Source: Solirubrobacteraceae bacterium
GTDB taxonomy: Bacteria; Actinomycetota; Thermoleophilia; Solirubrobacterales; Solirubrobacteraceae
Direction: 5' to 3'
Length of the DNA stretch: 41,532 nt
Assembly: GCA_025934395.1 (NCBI GenBank)
Contig: JAICYC010000021.1
Location: 1-41,532 of the forward strand
Positions 7,802 to 15,815 of this stretch are shown piece by piece. The position numbers were made by a program, and so were the translations under genes. Numbering within the stretch: position 1 is the stretch's first letter; every line of letters begins with the position of its first letter. The notes under the pieces were generated by a model. The model worked only from the letters and a program-made list of their open reading frames with translations, ran no database searches and was not told the DNA's origin.

Positions 7802-7840
7802 CGCGCGAGCCGGGCGGGCGCGAGGCGGCGTCCTCGGCCG
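7802..7840. repeat. Degenerate left half of the palindromic element
   Basis: GCGCGAGGCGGCGTCCTCGGCCG (7819-7841) closely resembles the left arm GCGCGAGGCTGCGTCCTCGGTCG of copies 1 and 2. It directly abuts copy 2, suggesting an older or partial copy. Confidence 0.4.
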
Positions 7841-7880
7841 ACGCCGGATAATCGCCGCATGTGTGAGCGATCGGTCGGCC

Positions 7881-9374
7881 ATGCCCCAACGGGGGCTCCT
7901 CGTGGCTGAAGGCAGCCGCGGCGTGGTCGCGGCGGGTCACCCGCTCAGCGCGCAGGCGGGTGCGCGCGTGCTTCGCGAGGGGGGCAACGCGATCGATGCG
8001 GCGATCGCGGCGATGCTCACGTCGTTCGTCGCCGAGCCGCTGCTGACGGGGCTCGGCGCGGGTGGCTACATGCTCGTGGCGGGCGCGGGTCGCGAGCCCG
8101 CGCTGCTGGACTTCTTCGTGGAGGCGCCCACGCGCCTCGGGGACGGCTCGGAGGCGGAGCTGCACGCGATCGACGTGTCGTTCGGGGATGCGGCGCAGGT
8201 GTTCCAGGTGGGCCCCGCGTCGTGTGGCGTGTACGGCACCCCCGCGGGCGTGTGCGAGGCGGCACGCCGCTGGGGCTCGATCCCGCTGCCCGAGCTCGCA
8301 GCGCCGGCGGCGGCGCTGGCGCGCGAAGGGGTTCCGCTCAACCACGCGCAGGCGTACGTGGCGCAGATCCTCGCCGACGTGCTCACCTCCACGCGCGAGG
8401 TCGCTGCGCTGTGGGCGCCGGACGGCCGCGTGCTGCGCGAGGGCGAGGTGCTGCGCGACCCTGACCTCGCCGACGCGCTGGACCTGCTGGGCGCGGAGGG
8501 CGCTGCGCCGTTCTACTCGGGCGCGATCGGGGCGGCGATCGTGGCGTGGCTGTCCGAGCGCGGATCCTCGCTCTGCGGGGATGACCTCGGTGCCTACCGC
8601 GCCGTGGGCCGGGAGCCCGTGCGGGTTGCCTATCGGGACCGCGAGGTCCTCACGAACCCGCCGCCGTCGGCGGGTGGCACGCTGCTCGCCTACGCCCTCG
8701 GGCTGCTGAACCGAACCGGCTCGCCGCCGCCGCTCGGCGAGATCGTCGGCGCGATGGCCGCCGCGCAGACGGAGCGGACCGCGGAGTTCGTGGAAAGCCT
8801 CGACCAGCCGAGGTTCCTGCAGGGGTTCCTGTCCTCGCGGCTCGGCTCCACCACGCACATCTCCGTGCTCGACGCCGACGGCTGCGCGTGCAGCGCCACC
8901 TGCACCAACGGCGAGGGCTCCGGCGTGGTCGTGCCCGGCACGGGGATCCATCTCAACAACGTGATGGGGGAGGCCGACCTGAACCCGCTCGGCTGGCATC
9001 GCCACCCGCGAGGACGGCGGATGCCGAGCATGATGGCGCCCACGGTGGTGATGCGCGACGGCGAGGTTGAGCTGGTGCTCGGCAGCGCGGGGTCCAACCG
9101 CATCCGCTCCGCGTTGCTGCAGACGATCGTGTCGGTGGTCGACCGGGGGATGGGCGCACGCGAGGCGGTCGAAGCGCCGCGCGTGCACTTCGAGGACGGA
9201 ACCGTGTTCGGCGAGCCCGGGATCGATCTCACGCAGCTCGCGGACGACCTGCACACGGTGCCCTTCCACGAGCGCAACCTGTTCTTCGGCGGGGTCCAGG
9301 CCGCGCTCAGCCGCGACGGGCGCTTCAGCGGCGCCGGCGACCCGCGGCGCGGCGGAGCGGCGGTGAGCGCGTGA
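7881..9374 (+). CDS. ggt: Gamma-glutamyltransferase family protein
   Basis: 497 residues from ATG 7881 (MPQRGLLVAEGSRGVVAAGH). It is an N-terminal nucleophile hydrolase that cleaves itself and transfers or hydrolyses gamma-glutamyl groups (glutathione and related substrates). The maturation site is RLGSTTHISVLDADG; Thr324, the first of the TTH pair, is the expected nucleophile of the small subunit. Further motifs are GGNAIDAAIAA near the N-terminus, GIHLNNVMGE, RRMPSMMAPTVV and LGSAGSNRIRSA. No obvious signal peptide, so probably cytoplasmic. It is shorter than E. coli Ggt (about 580). GATAAT at 7847-7852 is a candidate -10 box; an in-frame GTG at 7863 would then be an alternative leaderless start. 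It is coupled to the next gene by a GTGA overlap. Confidence 0.88.
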   Translation: MPQRGLLVAEGSRGVVAAGHPLSAQAGARVLREGGNAIDAAIAAMLTSFVAEPLLTGLGAGGYMLVAGAGREPALLDFFVEAPTRLGDGSEAELHAIDVSFGDAAQVFQVGPASCGVYGTPAGVCEAARRWGSIPLPELAAPAAALAREGVPLNHAQAYVAQILADVLTSTREVAALWAPDGRVLREGEVLRDPDLADALDLLGAEGAAPFYSGAIGAAIVAWLSERGSSLCGDDLGAYRAVGREPVRVAYRDREVLTNPPPSAGGTLLAYALGLLNRTGSPPPLGEIVGAMAAAQTERTAEFVESLDQPRFLQGFLSSRLGSTTHISVLDADGCACSATCTNGEGSGVVVPGTGIHLNNVMGEADLNPLGWHRHPRGRRMPSMMAPTVVMRDGEVELVLGSAGSNRIRSALLQTIVSVVDRGMGAREAVEAPRVHFEDGTVFGEPGIDLTQLADDLHTVPFHERNLFFGGVQAALSRDGRFSGAGDPRRGGAAVSA

Positions 9375-9829
9375 GGCGCGCGGTGCGGCTCCCGGCGACG
9401 CCGCTCGTCCGCGCGCCGCTGGCCGTGCGCGCGGCACTGCTCCTGGCCGCCACGCTGCTGCTCGGGGGATGCGGCGGGGTGCGCGCGGCTGATCTGTTCC
9501 TCGTCACGCGCACCGGACCCTCGCCGGGGCAGCGCCTGGAGCTGCTCGTCAACGAAGAAGGCGGCGTGACGTGCAACGGCGGCGCCGTGCACAAACTCGA
9601 CGACGCCCAGATCGTGCGGGCGCGGGGGATCCAGGAAGACCTCCACGACCCAGCGAGCAGATCGATGCGCCTGCCGGCGCGGGCGGGGTCGGTGTTCGCC
9701 TACAGCGTGCGCGACGAAAACGGCACGGTCACGTTCGCGGACAACTCGGCGGGGCAGCCGCACGTGCTGCGCCAGCTCGCGCTGTTCGTGCTGCAGACCG
9801 CGCAGCAGGCCTGCGGCCTGCCGCAGTAG
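9371..9829 (+). CDS. Putative lipoprotein of unknown function
   Basis: 152 residues from GTG 9371, which overlaps the ggt stop by four bases (GTGA). A basic start, hydrophobic stretch RAALLLAATLLLGGC and lipobox LLGGC put the lipidated Cys at residue 34. The mature part is polar with no motif I recognise (FLVTRTGPSPGQRLELLVNE; NGTVTFADNSAGQPHVLRQL). Two further Cys (CNGG near residue 65, and QQACGLPQ at the end) could form a disulphide. The family is not recognised. Cotranscription with ggt suggests a shared envelope or peptide-metabolism role, which is inference only. Confidence 0.75.
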   Translation: MRRAVRLPATPLVRAPLAVRAALLLAATLLLGGCGGVRAADLFLVTRTGPSPGQRLELLVNEEGGVTCNGGAVHKLDDAQIVRARGIQEDLHDPASRSMRLPARAGSVFAYSVRDENGTVTFADNSAGQPHVLRQLALFVLQTAQQACGLPQ

Positions 9830-9838
9830 CTGCTGCGC

Positions 9839-10075
9839 CTACTCCTCGTCTTCGGCGGGAGTGCTCAGCGCCATCTGCTCGGCGATCCGGATGAGGCCGA
9901 TCAGCGCGTGCGGGCGCATCTCGCTGCTGCGCATCGCCACCTCCGAGCCGTGCGGGCCGATCACCTCGACGATCGTGCACACGTCGCCGATCTCGCAGTC
10001 GTTGCCGAACCGCATTTCGAGCGCTTCCATCTGGGCAGCTACGACGTGACCGATCTTGGTTGCGTCGAGCGTCAT
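9839..10075 (-). CDS. Short conserved protein of unknown function
   Basis: 78 residues from MTLDATKIGHVV. This ATG has GGAGG five bases upstream; an ATG 12 bases earlier (10087) gives an 82-residue version. The middle, CEIGDVCTIVEVIGPHGSEV, reads like a small beta-rich domain. It is followed by a helix (LIGLIRIAEQM) and an acidic end (AEDEE). No signal peptide or membrane segment. It lies downstream of the Lon-N-domain gene on the same strand with a gap of about 100 bases. No function can be assigned. Confidence 0.7.
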   Translation of the reverse strand: MTLDATKIGHVVAAQMEALEMRFGNDCEIGDVCTIVEVIGPHGSEVAMRSSEMRPHALIGLIRIAEQMALSTPAEDEE

Positions 10076-10166
10076 CCTTGCCTCCATCCCGTTCCCTTTC
10101 CCGCGTCCGTTTCTCCATCGACTGAACGTGGGTCGCGTGCCGGGTTTTTCAGGCGGGCGCGGAGGA

Positions 10167-10186
10167 GCTAGGCAAAGCTAGGCAAA
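10167..10186. repeat. 10-bp tandem duplication across a stop codon
   Basis: GCTAGGCAAA occurs twice in tandem (10167-10176, 10177-10186). The second copy holds the stop codon of the Lon-N-domain gene (read on the minus strand), so the stop context is duplicated. Confidence 0.8.
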
Positions 10187-10819
10187 CCTCACCTTGCCGT
10201 TCGAGCGGGCGCGCGCCTGCGCACGCTCGAGCAGCGAGATCCGTTCGATCGCCGACTCCAGCAGCACCGCCAGACGGCGCATCCGCTCGCTCTCGGAGCG
10301 CAGCTCGAGCAGCTCCTGCTTGGCGTCGGTGTCGAACTCGACCGTCGCCGCCATGCGGTAGGCGCTCATCTCGTCGAGCTCGTCCTGGGCGATCTCGCGG
10401 TCGGTCGCCTGACGCACGAGCTCGCGGTAGAGCTCGCGCGCGGCGCGAGCCGCCTCCGGCTCGGACTCGGGCTCGTCGTCGTGGAGGAACTCGATCACGC
10501 CCGCGGGGAACGGCAGGCTGTCCTGGCGTTCGTGCAGCAGGAACGGCCGCTGGCCGCGGACGAGGATGTTCATGCGCCCGTCCTCGGTCCGCTCGAGCAC
10601 CTGCTCGATCTCGCACGAGCAGCCGATCGGCTTGAGCTCCTCGTCGGAGAGCCACAGGATCCCGAACGAGCGCTCGAGCGTGCCCGGCGCCCCCGTGAGG
10701 CAGTGCTCGATCATTCGCCGGTAGCGGTCCTCGAAGATGTGCAGCGGAACGCCCTCACTCGGCAACGCAACGATCCCGAGCGGGAACAGCGGGTAGCCGC
10801 TGTGCTTGTCCTCGCTCAC
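10178..10819 (-). CDS. LON substrate-binding (N-terminal) domain protein
   Basis: 213 residues from GTG 10819. YPLFPLGIVALPSEGVPLHIFEDRYRRM is the classic beginning of the Lon N domain. The rest continues with FGILWLSDEELKPIGCSCEI, the NILVRGQRPFLL strand and a helical C-terminal bundle (residues ~115-205). There is no AAA or protease domain, so this is a stand-alone LON-domain protein of the type widespread in actinobacteria and cyanobacteria. Its biochemical role is unproven; substrate or adaptor binding is assumed from Lon. The -10 box TACACT lies six bases before the GTG, so the mRNA is probably leaderless. Confidence 0.9.
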   Translation of the reverse strand: MSEDKHSGYPLFPLGIVALPSEGVPLHIFEDRYRRMIEHCLTGAPGTLERSFGILWLSDEELKPIGCSCEIEQVLERTEDGRMNILVRGQRPFLLHERQDSLPFPAGVIEFLHDDEPESEPEAARAARELYRELVRQATDREIAQDELDEMSAYRMAATVEFDTDAKQELLELRSESERMRRLAVLLESAIERISLLERAQARARSNGKVRFA

Positions 10820-10825
10820 TGGGCA

Positions 10826-10831
10826 AGTGTA
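10826..10831 (-). promoter_or_regulatory. -10 box of the LON-domain gene, leaderless
   Basis: The minus strand reads TACACT, six bases, then the GTG start at 10819. Confidence 0.5.
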
Positions 10832-10864
10832 AGAGCGCGCGCCGGTCGCGGCAGCCGCGGTCGC

Positions 10865-11782
10865 TCAGGCGGGCTTCTGCGCCGCGATCATCAGGTTGTA
10901 GAAGATCGCAGCCGGCAAGCGTGACTCGAGCAGCCGCCGGTCGAGCTGCTGGAGCATCAGGTAGCCCCGGTAGGCGTACATCTTCCATGCCCACGGCACC
11001 TCTTCGGGGTCCGCGGTCGCCTCGAGCGTGCGGTTGGTCCAGCCGAACCAGTTCGCGAGCAGCTCCTCGCCGCTGACGCGAACCGAGCGAAAGCCCGCGG
11101 CCCGCGCCAATCGCGCGAGCTCCGACGGCGCGAACGCGTGCACGTCCACGACGCCCTCGAGCGCTTCGTCGTCGTCGTCGCTGCTGTGCGCCCGCGCAGC
11201 GCTCGCGCGCAGCGCCGCCCGCCACAGCGGCGCGATCGTCCGTGCGAACCGCTTCGGCACGGTCGCCAGGCGGTCGCCGTAGCGCGAGGGCTCGCCCGCG
11301 AACAGCAGCGTGCCGCCGGGCGCGAGCACGCGCGCGAACTCCGAGAAGGCGAGCTCGAGGTGGGGGATGTGGTGCAGCACCGCGTGCCCGAGCACGAGGT
11401 CGAAGCTCCCATCGGCGAACGGCAGGCGCTCGGCGTCGGCGGGCGTGGTCGTCACCTCCAGCCCGAGGCGCGAGGCGTTCTCCGTGAGCGTGCTGAGCAT
11501 CCCCGGCGAGATGTCGCTGCATGTGGCCTCGCCGATCAGGCCCGCCTGCATCAGGTTGAGCGTGAAGTAGCCCGTCCCCGAGCCGATCTCCAGCGAGCGC
11601 TCGAAGCGTGGCGGCTCCCCGCGCAGCGCCTTGCGCACCTTCGTGGTGACCTGCTCCTGGCCCATCGCGCCGAAGTCGATGCCCCACTTGGAGTCGTAGT
11701 GGACCGCCGCCACGTCGTGGTAGCGCGCGTTGGCGTCGCGGATCTGCTCTGCGCTGATGGCTGGCGCCACGGGCCGCACCAT
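10865..11782 (-). CDS. SAM-dependent methyltransferase, MGLP-locus type (Rv3037c-like)
   Basis: 305 residues, class I methyltransferase. SAM motif I is SLEIGSGTGYFTLNLMQAG, motif II region CSDISPGMLSTLTENA, then ADAERLPFADGSFDLVLGHA and LHHIPHLELAFSEFARVLAPGG. The start region HYDSKWGIDFGAMGQ and the C-terminal part (LLANWFGWTNRTLEA; FYNLMIAAQKP) remind me strongly of the mycobacterial Rv3037c family, which maps in the 6-O-methylglucose lipopolysaccharide gene region. That similarity is from memory. It diverges from an Rv3030-like methyltransferase. A TATA-containing sequence abuts the ATG; GTG at codon 5 is an alternative leaderless start. Predicted role: O-methylation of a polysaccharide or its precursor. 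Confidence 0.85.
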   Translation of the reverse strand: MVRPVAPAISAEQIRDANARYHDVAAVHYDSKWGIDFGAMGQEQVTTKVRKALRGEPPRFERSLEIGSGTGYFTLNLMQAGLIGEATCSDISPGMLSTLTENASRLGLEVTTTPADAERLPFADGSFDLVLGHAVLHHIPHLELAFSEFARVLAPGGTLLFAGEPSRYGDRLATVPKRFARTIAPLWRAALRASAARAHSSDDDDEALEGVVDVHAFAPSELARLARAAGFRSVRVSGEELLANWFGWTNRTLEATADPEEVPWAWKMYAYRGYLMLQQLDRRLLESRLPAAIFYNLMIAAQKPA

Positions 11783-11787
11783 ATACT
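11782..11787 (+). promoter_or_regulatory. -10 box for the plus-strand methyltransferase
   Basis: TATACT (5 of 6 to TATAAT) lies in the 50-base divergent intergenic region. It would start transcription about 40 bases before the GTG at 11833. The same AT-rich spot on the other strand reads TATATG at the start of the minus-strand gene, so this is probably a compact divergent promoter. Confidence 0.4.
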
Positions 11788-11832
11788 CGCGCCCCCGAGC
11801 GCGCCCCCAGGCGAGCGCGCGGGGATCCAGCC

Positions 11833-12606
11833 GTGACCGACACCCTCTACGTCCAGCGCGACCAGCCGAGCGGGGTGCCCCCGCTGGAGCTCACCGGCGA
11901 GCGCACGCTGCCGGACGTCCCGGCCGAGAACTACTGGTACCGCCGACACCTGGTCGTCTACGAGTGGATCGCCCAGCGCGTGCGGGGCATGCGGGTGATC
12001 GACATGGCATGCGGGGAGGGCTACGGCTCCGCGGTGCTCGCGCGCACCGCCGCGAGCGTGGTGGGCGTGGACGCCAACCCGGAGGCGCACGAGCACGCGC
12101 GGCTGCGCTACCGCGCCTCGAACCTCCGTTACGAGCGCGCTCTTGTTGAAACCTACGGCGAGCCCGCCGACAGCGTGGTGTTCCTGCAGACGATCGAGCA
12201 CGTCCAGGACGCGGGCGCGGTGCTCGGCCACTTCCGCAAGCTGCTGGAGGGCGCGGGGACCGTGTTCGTCTCCACGCCCAACGTCCTCACGCTCGCTCCC
12301 GAGGGAGCGGAGCGCTCGGACAACCCGTGGCACGTGCACGAGTACCGCCACCGCGAGTTCGAGGAGCTGTGCGCGAGGAGCTTCGCGCGGGTCGAGATGT
12401 ACGGGCTGTTCCACGCGCGCAAGCTGCGCGTGCACGAGCTCGCGCTGCGCGCAGGCTGGGACGCGATCCACAGCCGGCTGTCGCTCACAGGCGCCTTCTA
12501 CGACCGCTTCACGCCGGCGATCAGCACGTCCGACTTCGTGCTGCGCCCCGCCGCGCGCGCCAACATGGACGCGGCGCTCGACTTCCTCGCCGTATGCCGT
12601 CCGTGA
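11833..12606 (+). CDS. SAM-dependent methyltransferase, Rv3030-like
   Basis: 257 residues from GTG 11833. The N-terminal block LELTGERTLPDVPAENYWYR and RRHLVVYEWIAQRV is, from memory, the hallmark of mycobacterial Rv3030 and its actinobacterial relatives. SAM motif I is VIDMACGEGYGSAVLA, the acidic residue sits in VVGVDANPEAHEHARLRY, and the post-I region is VFLQTIEHVQDAGAVLGHF. Its stop overlaps the following GH57 gene (a GTG or upstream ATG start), exactly as Rv3030 precedes Rv3031. Predicted to methylate sugar units of an intracellular polymethylated glucan. The substrate is inferred from context, not from the sequence. Confidence 0.88.
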   Translation: MTDTLYVQRDQPSGVPPLELTGERTLPDVPAENYWYRRHLVVYEWIAQRVRGMRVIDMACGEGYGSAVLARTAASVVGVDANPEAHEHARLRYRASNLRYERALVETYGEPADSVVFLQTIEHVQDAGAVLGHFRKLLEGAGTVFVSTPNVLTLAPEGAERSDNPWHVHEYRHREFEELCARSFARVEMYGLFHARKLRVHELALRAGWDAIHSRLSLTGAFYDRFTPAISTSDFVLRPAARANMDAALDFLAVCRP

Positions 12607-14045
12607 GCGGCCGCGACCGCGGCGCGCTGGCGATCGTCCTCCACACCCACATGCCCTACGTCGAGGGCTTCGGCACCTGGCCGTTCGGCGAGGAGTGGCT
12701 GTGGGAGGCGATCGCATGCTGCTACCTGCCGCTGCTCGCGCTGCTCGACGAGGGTGCGCCGCTGACGCTGTCGCTCACGCCGGTGCTGTGCGACCAGCTC
12801 GAGGTGGAGGGGATCGGCGAGCGGTTCGCAGCGTTCGTGCGAGATGTGCGCCGCGCCACCCACGCCGACGACGCGGCGGGGCTGCGCGAGGGCGGGCACG
12901 GGCGCCTAGCCGCCGAGCTAGATCGCGCCGCGGCGGACTACGAGCACGCGCTGGAGAGGGTGCAGGACCTCGGCGGCGACCTGCTCGGCGCGCTCGCGCC
13001 GCACGCGCAGTGGACGTCGGCGGCAACGCACGCGGTGCTGCCGCTGCTGGCCTCCGAGGCGTGCCTGCGGCTGCAGCTGCGCACCGGGATCGAGTCGCAC
13101 CGGCGCCGCTTCGGCGATTGGGGCGGCGGTTTCTGGCTGCCGGAGTGCGGATACGAGCCCGCGCTCGCGCACGGCCTCGCCGACGCCGGTGTGCGCGCGG
13201 CCTGCGTGGAGCTGACCGGACGCGAGCCGCTCGGCTCGAGCGCGCACCTCGCACCCCTGCGCGACGAGTCGGGCGTCACGCTCGTGCCGATCGACCGCGC
13301 GACGATGTCGCTCGTGTGGAGCGACGGGGGCTATCCCGCAGCGGGCGCCTACCGCGACTACCACCACCACACCGTCCATCACCACAACCCGTGGGCGAAC
13401 TCGGGCGAGGCCTACGACCACGCCGCTGCGCTGGCGCTCGCGCGCGAGCACGCAGCGGACTTCGTCGCACGCACGCGCACGCGGCTCGCCGACGCGCAGG
13501 GCAGCGGAGCGGGTGCGCTGCCCGGCGGAGGCCTCGTGGTGTGCGCGCTCGACACCGAGCTGCTCGGCCACTGGTGGTACGAGGGCGGGGAATGGCTGCG
13601 CGCGGTGGTGCGCGAGTGCGAGGAGCAGGGCCTCGCGCTGGTGCGGCTCGACGACGCGCTCGCGGAGATCGAGCCGCTGCCGGCGTCCGGGCGCGAGCGT
13701 GCGCTCGCGTGGCCGCCCACCACCTGGGGCCGCGCGGGCGACCTCTCGACCTGGTCGGGGCCCGCGGTCGCCGACATGGCGTTCGCCGCGCGAGAGGACG
13801 AGCTCGCGGTGCTCGCCGCGGGCCACGCCGCCGGCGATGCGGCGGTGCGCGAGCTGCTCGCGCTGCAGGCGAGCGACTGGCCGTTCATGGTCTCCCGCGA
13901 GATCGCGGTGCCTTACGCGCGCGAGCGCTTCGCGGGCCACCGCGCCGCGCTGCAGGCGGCGCTGCACGCCGGTCCGCGGGCCGGCACGAGCGCGCTCGGC
14001 AACCTCGCCGCCGACGCGCACACGGCCACGCTGCTCGCCGCCTGA
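12594..14045 (+). CDS. GH57 1,4-alpha-glucan branching enzyme (Rv3031-like)
   Basis: 483 residues. GH57 motif 1 is HTHMPYV near residue 17. The catalytic nucleophile is Glu184 in GFWLPECGYEP and the general acid Asp320 in VVCALDTELLGHWW. Family members cleave an alpha-1,4 bond and reattach the chain through alpha-1,6. The C-terminal helical part (LALQASDWPFMVSREIA) is typical of GH57 branching enzymes. An unusual His-rich loop, DYHHHTVHHHNPW, lies at 255-267. The ATG at 12594 is used; GTG 12603 would give the familiar GTGA overlap with the methyltransferase. The stop is one base from the stop of the convergent acyltransferase. Predicted to shape the glucan backbone that the flanking enzymes methylate and acylate. 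Confidence 0.92.
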   Translation: MPSVSGRDRGALAIVLHTHMPYVEGFGTWPFGEEWLWEAIACCYLPLLALLDEGAPLTLSLTPVLCDQLEVEGIGERFAAFVRDVRRATHADDAAGLREGGHGRLAAELDRAAADYEHALERVQDLGGDLLGALAPHAQWTSAATHAVLPLLASEACLRLQLRTGIESHRRRFGDWGGGFWLPECGYEPALAHGLADAGVRAACVELTGREPLGSSAHLAPLRDESGVTLVPIDRATMSLVWSDGGYPAAGAYRDYHHHTVHHHNPWANSGEAYDHAAALALAREHAADFVARTRTRLADAQGSGAGALPGGGLVVCALDTELLGHWWYEGGEWLRAVVRECEEQGLALVRLDDALAEIEPLPASGRERALAWPPTTWGRAGDLSTWSGPAVADMAFAAREDELAVLAAGHAAGDAAVRELLALQASDWPFMVSREIAVPYARERFAGHRAALQAALHAGPRAGTSALGNLAADAHTATLLAA

Positions 14046-14046
14046 G

Positions 14047-14736
14047 CTACTCCCAGCGCATCTGTCGCGGTCTGTCGCGCATCCGGATCACGCGCGCGGG
14101 CACGCCGCCGAGCACGGTGTCTGCGCGAAACGAGCGCGTCACCACCGCGCTCGTACCGATCACGGAGTTGTTTCCCACCGCCGCGCCCCGCAGGATGCAC
14201 GCGCCGTAGCCGATCCACACGTTGTGCCCGATCTTCACGTTGCGCTTGTAGATGCCCTGCAGACGGATCGGGCGCTCCACCTCGGTCACGCCGTGGTCGA
14301 AGTCGATCAGCATCACGCGGTCGGCGATGATGCACTCGCGTCCGATCTCGACGCGCTGGTAGGCGGAGATGGTGCACTCCTGGCCGATCACCGTCTTCGC
14401 GCCGATGCTCACCTCGCCCTCGTGGACGCGCACCTTGCAGCCGTGCCCGAGCCACGCCCAGCGGCCGATCCGCAGCGTTGCGTCCGGCCCGATCTCGAGC
14501 TGGACGCCGGGGCAGATGAAGCAGAGCCCGTCGGTCTGCAGGCGCCCGCGGAAGCGCAGCTTCAGCACGGCCAGGCGGGCGAGCAGCCGTGCGTAGCGGG
14601 TGTTGAGCATCCCGTGCGCGCTCATGAAGCGCAGCAGCGCGAGCGGGCCGCCGCGGGGGGGAGCGGGCGGCGGGCGCAGGCCGTCGCGGAAGGTCGCCTC
14701 GCGCCCCACGGTGCTCCGGTCGGTCAGCAGCTCCAT
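14047..14736 (-). CDS. Left-handed beta-helix (hexapeptide) acyltransferase
   Basis: 229 residues. After a Pro-rich start comes a helical lead-in (LLRFMSAHGMLNTRYARL), then many hexapeptide rungs: LEIGPDATLRIG, VSIGAKTVIGQECTIS, VEIGRECIIADRVMLIDFDH and VKIGHNVWIGYGACILRG, ending GGVPARVIRMRDRPRQMRWE. The loop with IDFDHG supplies the catalytic His of the O-acetyltransferase family. It sits tail-to-tail with the branching enzyme. Together with the two methyltransferases, it matches the acyltransferase (Rv3034c type) of the mycobacterial MGLP locus; that match is recalled, not computed. The -10 box TACGAT lies nine bases before the ATG. Confidence 0.85.
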   Translation of the reverse strand: MELLTDRSTVGREATFRDGLRPPPAPPRGGPLALLRFMSAHGMLNTRYARLLARLAVLKLRFRGRLQTDGLCFICPGVQLEIGPDATLRIGRWAWLGHGCKVRVHEGEVSIGAKTVIGQECTISAYQRVEIGRECIIADRVMLIDFDHGVTEVERPIRLQGIYKRNVKIGHNVWIGYGACILRGAAVGNNSVIGTSAVVTRSFRADTVLGGVPARVIRMRDRPRQMRWE

Positions 14737-14745
14737 CGCCGCGCA

Positions 14746-14751
14746 ATCGTA
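14746..14751 (-). promoter_or_regulatory. -10 box of the acyltransferase gene
   Basis: The minus strand reads TACGAT, nine bases, then the ATG at 14736. A near-leaderless arrangement. Confidence 0.4.
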
Positions 14752-14846
14752 CGGGAGGCTCCCGCGCGCCCGCGCGGGCGCGTCGGCGCGGGCGCCGCAG
14801 TTCGCGAGCAGGACGGCCCGCGCGCCCTGCGATGATTGCCCGCTCG

Positions 14847-15815
14847 ATGGCCGACCCCACCCTCGCCAAGCGCCTGCTCGACGGCGACCGCCGCGCCCTC
14901 GCGCGCGCGATCACGCTCGTTGAGAACGACCGTCCGGAGGGCTGGGAGCTGGTGCGCGAGGTCTACCCCCACACCGGCAGCGCCGAGGTGGTCGGCTTCA
15001 CCGGGCCGCCCGGCGTGGGTAAGTCGACCCTGATCGGCGCGCTCACCGCCGCGCGCCGCGCCGCCGGCCGTTCGGTGGGCGTGCTGTCGATCGACCCGTC
15101 CTCGCCGTTCACCCAGGGAGCGCTGCTCGGCGACCGCATCCGCCTCACCGACCACTTCCTCGATCCGGGCGTGTTCATCCGCTCGATGGCCAACCGCGGC
15201 GCCCTCGGCGGCCTCTCGGAGGCGGCGCTCCAGGCCGCGCTGCTGCTCGATGCCGCCGGCCGCGAGGACGTGTTCGTGGAGACCGTCGGCGTCGGCCAGG
15301 CCGAGATCGACATCATCGACCACGCCGACACGATCGTGCTCGTGCTGATGCCCGGGTCGGGCGACTCGATCCAGGCGCTCAAGGCGGGCGTGATGGAGAT
15401 CCCCGACGTGATCGTCATCAACAAGGCCGACCACCCGCTCACCGACACGATGGTGCGCGAGATCCGCGGCGTGCTGTCGCTGGCGAACCTCGACCGCACC
15501 CCCGAGGAGGTGCGTGGAAGCTGGCGCGTGCCGATCCTGCGCACCGAGGCGGCGCGCGGGGAGGGCATCGACGAGCTCGTCGCCGCGCTCGACCAGCACG
15601 CCGGGCACATCCGCGAGCAGGGCCAGCTCCAGGAACGCCGGCGGCGCAACCTGCGCAACGAGGTCCTCGCGATCGCCACCGCGCGCATGCGCCGCCGGCT
15701 CGAGGAGGAGCTGCGCGAGGACCCCGAGTTCAAGCGCCTGCTCGACGAGGTGGTGGAGCGCCGGCTCGATCCCGCCACCGCAGCCACGGAGCTGCTCGAC
15801 CGGGAGACGACCTAG
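14847..15815 (+). CDS. meaB: MeaB/ArgK-type GTPase chaperone of a B12-dependent acyl-CoA mutase
   Basis: 322 residues from MADPTLAKRLLDGDRRALARAI. An ATG 15 bases upstream (14832) is in frame, but family members begin like the shorter form. Walker A is GPPGVGKS at 53-60, switch sequence VLSIDPSSPFTQGALLGDR, base-binding INKADHPL, and FVETVGVGQAEIDI is diagnostic of the MeaB/LAO-AO group. MeaB gates cobalamin loading and protects methylmalonyl-CoA mutase. No mutase large subunit is in the window, but a separate B12-binding domain protein is encoded at 22083. The C-terminal 60 residues form a coiled dimerisation arm. The older name, arginine/ornithine transport ATPase, should be avoided. Confidence 0.92.
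   Translation: MADPTLAKRLLDGDRRALARAITLVENDRPEGWELVREVYPHTGSAEVVGFTGPPGVGKSTLIGALTAARRAAGRSVGVLSIDPSSPFTQGALLGDRIRLTDHFLDPGVFIRSMANRGALGGLSEAALQAALLLDAAGREDVFVETVGVGQAEIDIIDHADTIVLVLMPGSGDSIQALKAGVMEIPDVIVINKADHPLTDTMVREIRGVLSLANLDRTPEEVRGSWRVPILRTEAARGEGIDELVAALDQHAGHIREQGQLQERRRRNLRNEVLAIATARMRRRLEEELREDPEFKRLLDEVVERRLDPATAATELLDRETT

Noticed and set aside
7672-7860. A short shared peptide (ARPDVREPSEART...SYASDRGRS) readable from both palindromic repeats on the minus strand
   Set aside because: The similarity comes from the DNA repeat itself. There is no start signal, the reading is broken by the variable hairpin, and repeats at gene 3' ends are better explained as structure.
7859-7909. 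A 16-codon frame starting at ATG 7859, six bases after GATAAT, as a leader peptide for ggt
   Set aside because: The -10 spacing is attractive, but the peptide has no features and the same promoter equally serves the in-frame GTG at 7863; no independent evidence for translation.
6456-9437. A 993-codon open frame on the minus strand opposite ftsZ and ggt
   Set aside because: It is antisense to two genes with clear catalytic motifs, has Arg/His/Gly-rich composition without any domain, and arises because stops are rare in GC-rich DNA. The same applies to other long antisense frames (859-2766, 24409-26667, 18958-19443 upstream of the thiolase).
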